A stretch of DNA of 64,000 bases, taken from positions 1 through 64,000 of the forward strand of contig DATMGD010000048.1 of the NCBI GenBank assembly GCA_035555855.1, written 5' to 3'. Positions 1 through 7,720 of this stretch are shown here, piece after piece (within the stretch, counting starts at the first letter, position 1; each line of letters opens with the position of its first letter). The stretch is from Palsa-892 sp035555855 (GTDB lineage: Bacteria > Pseudomonadota > Alphaproteobacteria > Rhizobiales > Xanthobacteraceae). The translations under genes and the position numbers were made by a program. The notes under the pieces are model-generated. The model saw only the letters and a program-made list of their open reading frames with translations. It was not told the origin of the DNA and did not search any database.

Positions 1-1251
1 GTCGGGCTCGGGCAGGGCGCCGTTCGGCGTCACGCGCTGGCCCATAACGTCGCCAGCGATACCGCCGAACACCGTGGAGTTTGCAACACCATTGCCGCCG
101 AGGCGATTGGCGCCATGCACACCGCCGGTGTCTTCGCCTGCTGCGTAAAGTCGCGGCAGCGCAGTGGTGCAGTCCTCGTCGAATTCGAGCCCGCCCATCA
201 TATAATGTGCGGTCGGGATCACCTCGACGCGGCCAGCCGCAAGATCGAAGCCGCAGTCGGCGCAGCGATCGACCATGCCTTTGAACTGGCGGCGCACCTT
301 GTCGGGGCCGAGGTGGCCCATCTCGATATAGACACCGCCGTGCGGGCTCGCAAAACCCTTCCGGATACGGTCGAAGATCGAGCGGCTGACGATGTCGCGC
401 GTCGCGCGCTCGCCGCGCTCGTCGTAGTCGAACATGAAGCGTTTGCCCTGCGAGTCGACGAGATAGCCGCCCGCGCCGCGCAGGCCTTCTTCAAGCACCG
501 TGCCGGTCATGCGTGTACCTTCACCGGCCAAGAGGCCGGTCGGGTGAAATTGCACCATCTCGATGTCACGCAGCGTAAGGCCCGCGCGCAGCGCCATCGC
601 GAGGCCGTCGCAGGATTTGTCGCCGGATGGCGTGTGATACTTGTACATCGTCGGCCCGCCGCCGGTAGCGAGCAGCGTCGCGCGCGCGCGAACCATGAGC
701 GGCTCACCCGTGCGCATGTCCAGCATCAATACGCCCGCAAGCTCGGAGCCGTCGGCGCTCGGGATCAGGTCGAGTGCGCGATGATCTTCGATGCGCTTTA
801 CATCGCGCCGCCAGACCTGCTCGGCGAGCCGGTTGATGATCTCGATGCCGGTGAGATCGCCCTTGTGCACGGTGCGGTCGAAGGTCTGCCCCGCGAACGC
901 TTTCTGGTGAACTGTGCCGTCGGGATTGCGGTCGAAGAAGCAGCCAAGCTCGGTCTCAAGCTCGCGGATGCGCTTTTGCGCGACGGTGACGAGCGTCCAG
1001 GCAAGGTCCTGCCGGTTCAGCCATTTGCCGCCCTCGATCGTGTCCATGAAGTGGCGCTCGACGGAGTCGTTCGGCGACAGCGCGACGTTGTAGCCGCCTT
1101 GCACCATGCGCGTGCAGCCGCATTTGCCGAGCAGGCCTTTGACGGCGATCGTCACATCGAGATCGGGGTTTGCTTTCTTGGCGTGCAGCGCCGCGAACAG
1201 ACCGGCGCCGCCTGCGCCCAAAACGAGAATATCCGTCTCGATGGCCTGCAT
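1..1251 (-). CDS. SdhA/FrdA-like flavoprotein, 3' end outside window
   Basis: This is the first 417 residues of a flavoprotein of the succinate dehydrogenase/fumarate reductase family; the C-terminus lies beyond base 1. The FAD dinucleotide motif GAGGAG is at 12-17, and family motifs QFHPTG (from 234), PTAHYMMGG (from 346) and GANRLGGN (from 380) are intact. His236, Arg285, His349 and Arg383 match SdhA catalytic and substrate-binding residues. Two departures stand out: the histidine that carries covalent FAD in SdhA/FrdA is Cys46, and the substrate-contacting Thr of SdhA is Glu254, after a roughly six-residue insertion (240-250) that contains an extra Arg. The ATG overlaps the stop of the hydratase beta gene (TAATG), so it is translationally coupled. 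It should pair with the iron-sulfur and anchor subunits at 3.5-4.9 kb as a quinone-linked dehydrogenase. Substrate is not known; I infer 3-sulfopropanoate, with succinate/fumarate as the alternative. Confidence 0.9.
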   Translation of the reverse strand, partial: MQAIETDILVLGAGGAGLFAALHAKKANPDLDVTIAVKGLLGKCGCTRMVQGGYNVALSPNDSVERHFMDTIEGGKWLNRQDLAWTLVTVAQKRIRELETELGCFFDRNPDGTVHQKAFAGQTFDRTVHKGDLTGIEIINRLAEQVWRRDVKRIEDHRALDLIPSADGSELAGVLMLDMRTGEPLMVRARATLLATGGGPTMYKYHTPSGDKSCDGLAMALRAGLTLRDIEMVQFHPTGLLAGEGTRMTGTVLEEGLRGAGGYLVDSQGKRFMFDYDERGERATRDIVSRSIFDRIRKGFASPHGGVYIEMGHLGPDKVRRQFKGMVDRCADCGFDLAAGRVEVIPTAHYMMGGLEFDEDCTTALPRLYAAGEDTGGVHGANRLGGNGVANSTVFGGIAGDVMGQRVTPNGALPEPD

Positions 1252-1859
1252 TAGAGGCCACCGATCTTGGCGAGCACGTCGGCGCGCTTCGCAGCAGCAC
1301 CCGCGTTGACCTCGGCATGCATCGAACCGCCGTGCGAATCCATCGTGACGAGGAGGGGGCCGAAGCCCTTGATGCGGAACTTCCACAGGCTCTCGGGGTG
1401 GAGGTCGTCCATATCGACGTCCTCGATTTCCTCGATCCAGGTCGTTTCCAGCGCCGCCGCGCCGCCGACGATGGCGAGATAGACGCCGCCGAATTCTTTC
1501 AGCGCATCCAGCGTCGCCGGGCCCATGCCGCCCTTGCCGATGATGATGCGCACGCCTTCGCGCTGCATGAGTTGCTTCGTAAAACGCTCCATGCGCATCG
1601 AGGTCGTGGTGCCGATGCAGACGGGCTCATAGCCCGAATTGTTGCCGGGGCGCGTGTCGACCCTCTTCACGTTCGGCGCGGTGTGGATAACGGCATGGCC
1701 CTTGAGATCGAAGCGCGTGCGGCGATCCTTGTCGAACATCGCGATCAGGGTAGCGTCGCGAATACCAAACAGTGTCTTCTCCAGCGTCACCGTATCGCCG
1801 AGCTTCAGCGCGCGCGCCTGCGCCTCGTCAATCGGCATGTTGAGAACATGATGCGTCAT
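1251..1859 (-). CDS. Class I fumarase/tartrate dehydratase-type hydratase, beta subunit
   Basis: This 202-residue protein is the C-terminal-domain subunit of a two-subunit iron-sulfur hydro-lyase (fumarase class I / TtdB family). Family signs are the GTTTSMRM segment around residue 83, the GKGGMG loop near 108 and a C-terminal swivelling-domain core ending in a FGPLLVTMDSHG stretch. It partners the alpha subunit seven bases upstream and its stop overlaps the start of the flavoprotein gene. Such enzymes add water across a fumarate-like double bond; the beta subunit supplies part of the substrate pocket. Placement beside a SuyAB/SoeABC cluster suggests it may hydrate 3-sulfoacrylate to 3-sulfolactate, but fumarate or tartrate chemistry is equally compatible with the sequence alone. 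Confidence 0.85.
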   Translation of the reverse strand: MTHHVLNMPIDEAQARALKLGDTVTLEKTLFGIRDATLIAMFDKDRRTRFDLKGHAVIHTAPNVKRVDTRPGNNSGYEPVCIGTTTSMRMERFTKQLMQREGVRIIIGKGGMGPATLDALKEFGGVYLAIVGGAAALETTWIEEIEDVDMDDLHPESLWKFRIKGFGPLLVTMDSHGGSMHAEVNAGAAAKRADVLAKIGGL

Positions 1860-1866
1860 GATTGCC

Positions 1867-2739
1867 TCACGCGAACGCGATGCCGCCCGGCGTGATCGTG
1901 GCGCTCGCGCGCCGCGCCGAGTGGCACTGGATATTGACCGCGACAGGGTTCATCGTGATGTGGGTCGCCGCGACCTCGACATGGACGCGGAACGATGTCG
2001 AGCGTCCTCCAAGACCCTGCGGCCCGATGCCGAGTTCATTCACGGCTTCTGAAAGTTGTGCTTCGATCCTGGCGCCTTCCTCGTCGGCGCATTTCGAGCC
2101 GAGCGGGCGGGTCGCCGCGACCTTCGCAAGGTGCATGCAGACATCCGATGTGCCGCCGATGCCGACGCCGACAATGGTCGGCGGGCAGACACGGCCGCCG
2201 CATTCGATGACCTTATCGACGACGAAACGCTTGACCGCGCCGACGCCATCGGCCGGGATCAGCATTTGCAGGAACGAGCCGTTTTCCGAGCCCGAGCCCT
2301 TCGGGATCATTTCGATCTCAAGCGTTTCCGGGCGCTCGTCGAAGTCGATGTTGATGACGGGAACGCCGATGCCGCACGAGGTCTGCTCGTTCTTGCGGGT
2401 GATCGGGTGAACGACGGAGGAGCGGAGCGGATGCTCTTTCGTCGCGCGCTCGCAGCCTCTACGGATCGCCTCTTTCATCGCCGCGCCGTCGAGCGAAACG
2501 TCACGGCCGATCTTGATGTTGTAGATCGGGATGCCGGTGTCCTGACACAGGAGGTTCTTGGTGCGCTCGGCGACGGCGATGTTCTCGACCATGGTGCCGA
2601 GTACTGTCTTGCCGGTCGTGCTCGTCTCGTCGCGCATCAGGCGCTCGAAACCCTGCTTGATATCGGTGGGCAGCAGTTTCAGCGCGCGAATGTAAAGTGT
2701 CTTCGCGACTTCTTCGATTTCTTTGATATCGACTTGCAT
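1867..2739 (-). CDS. Class I fumarase/tartrate dehydratase-type hydratase, alpha subunit
   Basis: This 290-residue protein is the [4Fe-4S]-carrying subunit of a class I fumarase-type hydro-lyase. The cluster-ligand segment CQDTGIP is present in the N-terminal third, followed by PKGSGSEN, CPPTIVGVGIGG and GIGPQGLGG motifs and a late conserved Cys in the QCHSARR segment. The stretch that in ordinary alpha subunits reads TGDNTP is replaced here by a TSCGIGVP version that resembles TtdA (NTGSGVP) more than fumarase, so the substrate pocket is not that of a standard fumarase. It begins seven bases after the TauE-like gene stop and is seven bases ahead of beta. Oxygen sensitivity of the cluster is expected for the family. 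Confidence 0.88.
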   Translation of the reverse strand: MQVDIKEIEEVAKTLYIRALKLLPTDIKQGFERLMRDETSTTGKTVLGTMVENIAVAERTKNLLCQDTGIPIYNIKIGRDVSLDGAAMKEAIRRGCERATKEHPLRSSVVHPITRKNEQTSCGIGVPVINIDFDERPETLEIEMIPKGSGSENGSFLQMLIPADGVGAVKRFVVDKVIECGGRVCPPTIVGVGIGGTSDVCMHLAKVAATRPLGSKCADEEGARIEAQLSEAVNELGIGPQGLGGRSTSFRVHVEVAATHITMNPVAVNIQCHSARRASATITPGGIAFA

Positions 2740-2746
2740 GGTTGCC

Positions 2747-3481
2747 TCACAATACGAGCGTCACGCCGGAGGCCATCAACAGGACGGCGAGTGCTTGGCG
2801 GAACCGTCTGTCGTTGAGCCTACCGAAAAGTTGCCAGCCGATCCATGTTCCGAGCAGCACAGCCGGCATTACTGCCGCGAGCAGCTTCAGGCTCATGGTA
2901 TCGAAGGCAACGAGAAAAATGCCGGCAACCGTAATGGCCTGCACGACGATGACATAAGGTTGATAGACGCCGCGCGCGGCTTCCTTGCCCCAGCCGCGGA
3001 GCTGGGTCCAGATCGTCGGCAGCACGCCGGAATAGCCGCCGATGCCGCCGAGAATGCCGCCGATGAAACCGACGGTTCCATCGAGCGTGCGTCCGCCCGT
3101 GGTGATGCGCGGCAGCGCCGGCGCGAGCAGCGAATAGGTTCCGAACACGATCAGGAATGTGCCAAGCACGATCTTCAGCGTCGCGCCATTGGTGAAGGCG
3201 AGAATATAGACGCCGAGCGGAATGCCGATCACGCCGCCGATCACGAACGGCAACAGCCGGCTCATGTTGACGTGCGGCCACAGCGGTTTCAGCGTCGTGA
3301 GATGCAAAAGCGTGCCGCAGGCGGTAGCGAGGATCGCCGAGTGCAAAGGATCGATACGGTGCAGCCAGATCGAGGTTGCCGCTAGCGCGAAGGCGAAGCC
3401 GCTGGCGCCCGCGGCGATGCCGCCCAATAGCCCGCCGAGCCAGAGAAATTCGAGCGTCTCGATCGGAAGGCCGAAGATCAT
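2747..3481 (-). CDS. TauE/SafE family sulfite/sulfonate exporter
   Basis: This 244-residue integral membrane protein has about eight hydrophobic segments and the two glycine-rich repeats of the TauE/SafE family (GGLLGGIAAGASGF near residue 16 and GFIGGILGGIGGYSG near 138). Family members export sulfite, sulfoacetate or sulfolactate, usually from sulfonate degradation operons. Its position inside the dehydrogenase/hydratase run, three bases after an anchor subunit and seven before the hydratase, ties these redox genes to sulfonate metabolism. Likely role is relief of sulfite (or sulfate) produced by SuyAB and SoeABC; the direction and substrate are inferred. Confidence 0.88.
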   Translation of the reverse strand: MIFGLPIETLEFLWLGGLLGGIAAGASGFAFALAATSIWLHRIDPLHSAILATACGTLLHLTTLKPLWPHVNMSRLLPFVIGGVIGIPLGVYILAFTNGATLKIVLGTFLIVFGTYSLLAPALPRITTGGRTLDGTVGFIGGILGGIGGYSGVLPTIWTQLRGWGKEAARGVYQPYVIVVQAITVAGIFLVAFDTMSLKLLAAVMPAVLLGTWIGWQLFGRLNDRRFRQALAVLLMASGVTLVL

Positions 3482-3484
3482 CGC

Positions 3485-3823
3485 TCAGCCCCCGTTGAGA
3501 AGAAAAACGAGGCCGACCGCGAGCACCGCCGCTGTGCAGGCAGAGAGCACCGCCGCGCTTTTTTCACGAAAGGCGAAAAACTCAATCGCCAGCAGACGAA
3601 GCCCGAGCGACATGTGGATTGCCAGCGCAACAACGATGCCCCATTCGGCGAATTTCACCGCGGGCTGCTGCGTGAGCGCGAGGAAGCTGTCGAGCGCATT
3701 GGCGCCGGAAAGCGCGGTTCCGAGCGCCAGAAAATGCAGCGGCAAAAAAATCGCAAGCGCGATCCCCGAGAGCCGGTGGAGCGTCGCGGCGATGAAACCG
3801 CGCTGGGTGTGCGAGGCGCGCAT
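3485..3823 (-). CDS. SdhC-like membrane anchor subunit (second anchor)
   Basis: This 112-residue protein has three transmembrane segments. It opens with the HRLSG signature typical of SdhC (residues 16-20) and has histidines at the ends of hydrophobic helices (His30, His70) that could ligate haem or flank the quinone site. The chosen ATG overlaps the stop of the first anchor (TGATG), giving a coupled gene of normal SdhC size. Together with the 108-residue anchor it forms the membrane part of a four-subunit complex II-like enzyme passing electrons to quinone. Confidence 0.82.
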   Translation of the reverse strand: MRASHTQRGFIAATLHRLSGIALAIFLPLHFLALGTALSGANALDSFLALTQQPAVKFAEWGIVVALAIHMSLGLRLLAIEFFAFREKSAAVLSACTAAVLAVGLVFLLNGG

Positions 3824-4149
3824 CACACATACACCGCGTAAACGGCGCGCAGGCCGAGTGCGAGCAGCAGGAGCGAGAAGAGCGCGAGCGCGATATCGAG
3901 CGAACGCCCGCGCCACGGCGTCCATTCGCGCAGCACGTTGCGAAGGCCGATCGGCGCATGAACCGCAACGGCGATCACGAACGCTGCGTAAAAAAGCGCG
4001 AAAGCAAGATTGCCGTGCGTTCGCGCGAGGATTTCACCGGCGCTCAGGCCGCCGCGCACGGCGTAGAGGATTGTCGCAAGATGCACCGCGACGGCAGCCG
4101 CAAGCACGAAAGCCGAAAGCCGCTGCGCGACGAACAGTTTCGGGTTCAC
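3823..4149 (-). CDS. SdhC/SdhD-like membrane anchor subunit (first anchor)
   Basis: This is a 108-residue three-helix membrane protein starting at a GTG that overlaps the stop of the iron-sulfur subunit (GTGA, four bases). An AQRLSA motif precedes helix 1, a histidine lies in helix 1 and a VHAPIGLRN motif lies in helix 2, as in the cytochrome b-type anchors of succinate dehydrogenase/fumarate reductase. Upstream in-frame codons would extend it into the preceding gene and are not credible. It should dock the flavoprotein/iron-sulfur dimer and bind quinone with the second anchor. Confidence 0.8.
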   Translation of the reverse strand: MNPKLFVAQRLSAFVLAAAVAVHLATILYAVRGGLSAGEILARTHGNLAFALFYAAFVIAVAVHAPIGLRNVLREWTPWRGRSLDIALALFSLLLLALGLRAVYAVYV

Positions 4150-4874
4150 GATATCCCCCAGAACGCGCGCCACCACACTTTGCGCTTGAGGCCCGCAATC
4201 GAGTAGGTCGGCGCGATGCCCTTGGGGCAGAACTGCGTGCAGTTCATATGCGTGTGACAGGCTTGGCAGCCTTCGCTTTTGGAGATGGCGTCGAGGCGCG
4301 CGGCATTGCCCTGATCGCGCACATCGTTGACCAGAGTCCAGGCGCGGTTGAGCGCGGCCGGCCCGAGATAGTCCTTGTCCCATTCCACGACGTCGCAAGC
4401 TGAGTAGCAGACGCCGCAACCGATGCACTCGATGCTCTCATCGACGGCGCGGCGCTTCTTGCTGTCGGGCTTCACGACGGCAAAATCCCCGGCGGGTTTC
4501 TCACCCGGCTCGAAATAGCCGCGCGCATTCTTCCACTTGTCGAAGAACGCTGTCATCTCGACCGTGAGATCCTTGACGATGGGGAGATTACGGAGCGGCT
4601 CAAGCCGGATGTGATTGCCGTTCTCTAAAACTTCGCTCACCCGTGTGCGGCAGGTCCAGCGCGGCCGGCCATTCACGACCATCGCGCAGGAGCCGCAGAT
4701 GCCGACACGGCAGGCAAAACGATAGGAGAGCGTCGGGTCCTGCTCGCGCTGGATTTCGGTCACAACGTCGAGCACCGTTTGGTGCTCGCGCCGCGGCGTC
4801 TTGAAGGTCTGGAACGATCCTTCCTCGGCGCCGCGCCAGACTTCAATTTCGAGCGCGGACGCGCTTTGCGTCAT
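4146..4874 (-). CDS. SdhB/FrdB-like iron-sulfur subunit
   Basis: This 242-residue protein has the layout of SdhB/FrdB: an N-terminal plant-type ferredoxin domain with Cys55, Cys60, Cys63 and Cys75 for [2Fe-2S], then a C-terminal bacterial ferredoxin domain with Cys150, Cys153, Cys156 and Cys160 and the cluster-binding segment Cys203, Cys206, Cys212, Cys216 (MNCTQFCPKG). It transfers electrons from the flavoprotein to quinone. It overlaps the permease stop by four bases (ATGA) and the first anchor start by four bases. It is unusual that the flavoprotein partner lies at the other end of the operon, separated by the exporter and hydratase genes. Confidence 0.93.
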   Translation of the reverse strand: MTQSASALEIEVWRGAEEGSFQTFKTPRREHQTVLDVVTEIQREQDPTLSYRFACRVGICGSCAMVVNGRPRWTCRTRVSEVLENGNHIRLEPLRNLPIVKDLTVEMTAFFDKWKNARGYFEPGEKPAGDFAVVKPDSKKRRAVDESIECIGCGVCYSACDVVEWDKDYLGPAALNRAWTLVNDVRDQGNAARLDAISKSEGCQACHTHMNCTQFCPKGIAPTYSIAGLKRKVWWRAFWGIS

Positions 4875-5737
4875 TGCTGCATGCCCCAGAGGTTCACGGT
4901 GCGCGCCTCGATCGCCCGGAAGATCACCGATTCAACCAGAAGACCGATCAGGATTACGGTGAGGAGGCCTGCGAACACCGTCGCGGTGTCGAGTTCATTC
5001 CTCGCCTCGAATATGTACCAGCCGATGCCGCCCGAACGCGCCGACACGCCGAACACGAGTTCGGCCGCGACCAGCGTGCGCCAGGCGAAGGCCCAGCCGA
5101 TCTTGAGCCCGGCGAGGATCGACGGAAACGCCGCCGGGATCAGGATCAGCCCGACATAGCGCGCGCCCTTGAGGCCGACATTGCGTCCACCCATGCGCAA
5201 TGTTTCCGGCACGCTGCGAAATCCGCTGAGTGTATTGAGTGCGACCGCCCACAACACCGAGTGGATGATGACGAAAACGATCGACGGCGTTCCCAAGCCG
5301 AACCAGATCAGCGCGAGCGGCAAAAGTGCGATGGCCGGCAGCGGGTTGAACATGGCGGTGAGCGTCGAAAGGATGCGCGTGCCGATGCCGCTCGCGACCG
5401 CGAAGGTCGTGAACACGCCGGCGATCAGGAGCCCGAGCGTGTAACCGATCACGAGGGTGCGAAGCGAGGTTATCGTCCGGTTGACCAGCGTTCCGTTCAT
5501 GATGTCGTGCCAGAACGTCCGGATCGTTTCGGTGAAGGTCGGAAACAGGAGCGAGTTGTTGAGCCAGCGCGCATAGACTTCCCAAATCACCAGCAGTGTG
5601 ACGAGAATGGCGAAGCGCTGAAACGTCTCGTTGGTGATGATGCGCTCAATCAGCGAGAGCGGCCGTTCGACATCGCCGACGGTGCCTGCGTCGGTCAGTT
5701 CGATTTCGATTTCCGGACGGGCCAATACATTGCTCAT
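4871..5737 (-). CDS. ABC transporter permease, SsuC/TauC type
   Basis: This 288-residue inner-membrane permease belongs to the nitrate/sulfonate/taurine importer family (binding-protein-dependent transport inner membrane component). It shows about six helices and the cytoplasmic coupling region with GGRNVGLKG near residue 182. It follows the ATPase gene by two bases and overlaps the iron-sulfur subunit start. With the ATPase and the periplasmic binding protein it forms a complete importer that opens the operon, so its substrate should be the compound broken down by the enzymes that follow; a C3 sulfonate is inferred. Confidence 0.92.
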   Translation of the reverse strand: MSNVLARPEIEIELTDAGTVGDVERPLSLIERIITNETFQRFAILVTLLVIWEVYARWLNNSLLFPTFTETIRTFWHDIMNGTLVNRTITSLRTLVIGYTLGLLIAGVFTTFAVASGIGTRILSTLTAMFNPLPAIALLPLALIWFGLGTPSIVFVIIHSVLWAVALNTLSGFRSVPETLRMGGRNVGLKGARYVGLILIPAAFPSILAGLKIGWAFAWRTLVAAELVFGVSARSGGIGWYIFEARNELDTATVFAGLLTVILIGLLVESVIFRAIEARTVNLWGMQQ

Positions 5738-5739
5738 GT

Positions 5740-6576
5740 CTATGCACTCGCTTTTTTCGCGGCGCCGCCCTGCGGCTCGGCGAACAACAGGTCATGGATG
5801 CGCTTGGTCATCGCGCCGAATTCGGGCTTGTCGACCGCGTCGTAATCGAGCTGACTGGCGTCGAGTTCCGCACGCACGCGTCCCGGATGCGGCGAGAGCA
5901 CAAGGACGCGCGAGCCGACAAGCACGGCTTCTTCGATCGAGTGTGTCACGAACATCACAGTGAAGCGCAGCTGATCCCACAGCGACAGGAGTTCCTGCTG
6001 CATCGAGCGGCGGGTGAGGGCGTCGAGCGCCGCGAACGGCTCGTCCATCAGGAGAATATCCGGCTCGAGCGCCATCGCGCGCGCGATCGCGACGCGCATT
6101 TTCATGCCGCCCGACAGCATGTGCGGATAGATGTCCTTGAACTTCGACAGCCCGACTTTTTCGATGACGGAGTTCGCGCGCGCCTCGGCTTCGGCGCGCG
6201 GGAATTTCTTCGTCACCGCCATTGGAAACAGCACGTTGCCGAATACGGTCTTCCACGGCATCAACTGCTCGAATTCCTGGAAGACCATCATCCGGTCCGG
6301 CCCCGGGCCGTCGACCTTGCGGCCTCGGATCTTGATCGAGCCTTCGACCGGCGACATGAAGCCGCCGACCGCCTTCAGCATGGTGGACTTGCCGCAGCCC
6401 GACGGGCCGAGGATGACGTAACGGTCGCCCTGGTGAACGTTGAAGCTCACCCGGTAGGTCGCCGTCACCAGATGGCGCGGTGTCTTGTATTGCAGCGTGA
6501 CGCCGCTGACATCCAGCAGGGCAGACGCCGCGCTGGGCGGCGTCTGCGGTGCTGTGGCTCGTACGGTTGCGTTCAC
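5740..6576 (-). CDS. ABC transporter ATP-binding protein, SsuB/TauB type
   Basis: This 278-residue ATPase has Walker A GPSGCGKST, signature LSGGMKMR, Walker B ILLMDEP and a switch His in VTHSIEEA, in the usual order. The start is a GTG three bases after the binding-protein stop; longer in-frame extensions would run through the upstream gene and are rejected. The family imports sulfonates, taurine, nitrate or aliphatic acids. The signature is LSGGM rather than LSGGQ, a common variation in this subfamily. Confidence 0.93.
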   Translation of the reverse strand: MNATVRATAPQTPPSAASALLDVSGVTLQYKTPRHLVTATYRVSFNVHQGDRYVILGPSGCGKSTMLKAVGGFMSPVEGSIKIRGRKVDGPGPDRMMVFQEFEQLMPWKTVFGNVLFPMAVTKKFPRAEAEARANSVIEKVGLSKFKDIYPHMLSGGMKMRVAIARAMALEPDILLMDEPFAALDALTRRSMQQELLSLWDQLRFTVMFVTHSIEEAVLVGSRVLVLSPHPGRVRAELDASQLDYDAVDKPEFGAMTKRIHDLLFAEPQGGAAKKASA

Positions 6577-6578
6577 GA

Positions 6579-7598
6579 TCAGCTTCCGGGGAGGTTGTGA
6601 ATGTTCTTGACGTAAAGATCCTTCCAGCTCTCCGGCTTCACCGGGATCATGCCGACGCGCGACATGTAATCGGCAAAGGCCATCGTCTTCTTCGGCGTCA
6701 TCGTCCACTCGTTTTCCGGCAGCTTGATGATGCGCGCGGCTTCCTCGACCGGAAGCTTCGAGTTGTTGTTCTTCACCCACAGCTTCGCGGCGCCATCGGG
6801 ATCGGCCTTGATGTATTTCATCGCTTCTTCAAGTGCCGCGAGGAACGCCTGGATGACCTTCGGCTCGCCTTCGTAGAGCTTCGCCGTCGCCCAGATCGAG
6901 TTGAAGGTGTGCGGCCCGCCGAGCACTTCGTAGCTGTCGAGCACCTTGTGAACGCGCTTGTCCTTCAACTCTTCATATTGATAGGGGGCTGAAGTCAGAT
7001 GCGCGGTGATCTCGGACTTGCCGCTCATCATCTGCGCGAAAGCGTCGGGATGGCTGAGCGAGACGGTCCACTGATCAAGCTTGTGCTCCTGGCCTTTGCC
7101 GAAGACTTTCTCGGCCGCCATCTGCAGCACGACCGCCTGGATCGACACCTTCACCGCCGGCAACGCGATCCGGTCTTTTTCGGTGAAGTCCTTGATCGTC
7201 TTGATCTCGGGCTTGATGGTGTTCAGGAACAGCGGCATCGCGTTGATCGCGGCGATGCCCTTGATCTTGATGTTCTTCTGGGTGCGGGCCCATGCCGTCA
7301 CCAGCGGGCCGACGCCGCCCGAGGCGAAATCGAGATTGCCCGAGACGATGGCTTCGTTCATGGGGGGGCCGCCCGTGAAGCGCAGCCATTCGGTCTTGAG
7401 ATCAAGACCGAGCTTTTTGCCTTCGGCTTCGATCAGGCCTTTTTCTTCCATCACCGAGAGCGGCAGATACGAAATGCCGAACTGCTTGGCGACCCGCACG
7501 GTGCGGGGCTCGGCGCTGGCAGTGGTCGCGGAGTAGGCGAGAACGGCCGCTGCCGCGAACAGCGATAGTGTCCATTTCTGTCGAGATTTACTGATCAT
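6579..7598 (-). CDS. Periplasmic substrate-binding protein, SsuA/TauA type
   Basis: This 339-residue exported protein has a signal peptide (positively charged start, hydrophobic core, cleavage after about residue 29 at the TASAEP site) and a NMT1/THI5-like fold typical of aliphatic sulfonate, taurine and nitrate binding proteins. A good ribosome site (GGAG) lies eight bases before the ATG. It is the first gene of the minus-strand operon and is preceded by a dyad-symmetric element. It should set the import specificity for the pathway; the ligand is not readable from sequence. Confidence 0.9.
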   Translation of the reverse strand: MISKSRQKWTLSLFAAAAVLAYSATTASAEPRTVRVAKQFGISYLPLSVMEEKGLIEAEGKKLGLDLKTEWLRFTGGPPMNEAIVSGNLDFASGGVGPLVTAWARTQKNIKIKGIAAINAMPLFLNTIKPEIKTIKDFTEKDRIALPAVKVSIQAVVLQMAAEKVFGKGQEHKLDQWTVSLSHPDAFAQMMSGKSEITAHLTSAPYQYEELKDKRVHKVLDSYEVLGGPHTFNSIWATAKLYEGEPKVIQAFLAALEEAMKYIKADPDGAAKLWVKNNNSKLPVEEAARIIKLPENEWTMTPKKTMAFADYMSRVGMIPVKPESWKDLYVKNIHNLPGS

Positions 7599-7643
7599 CT
7601 CATAACTCCATGTGTTTTTTGTAGTTTATATTATTCCCCACAT

Positions 7644-7666
7644 ATCATCTGCTATTTAGCGATGAT
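7644..7666. promoter_or_regulatory. Dyad upstream of the importer operon
   Basis: An imperfect palindrome lies between the GntR gene stop and the binding-protein start: ATCATC, one unpaired T, GCTA, a TT centre, then TAGC and GATGAT. Ten-base arms with a single bulge fit either an operator for the neighbouring GntR regulator or a short hairpin that separates regulator and operon transcripts. There is no U-tract, so a terminator is less likely. Function is inferred from position. Confidence 0.4.
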
Positions 7667-7720
7667 GGCAACATGTTTTTTTGCGGGGCGGCGTTTCCTC
7701 AAAAGCGGCTCTCACTCCTT

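Noticed and set aside
1..4874. The complex II and hydratase genes as the ordinary TCA-cycle succinate dehydrogenase and fumarase.
   Set aside because: Not excluded, but disfavoured: no covalent-FAD His, altered substrate residues, scrambled gene order, and insertion of a TauE exporter and sulfonate-type importer.
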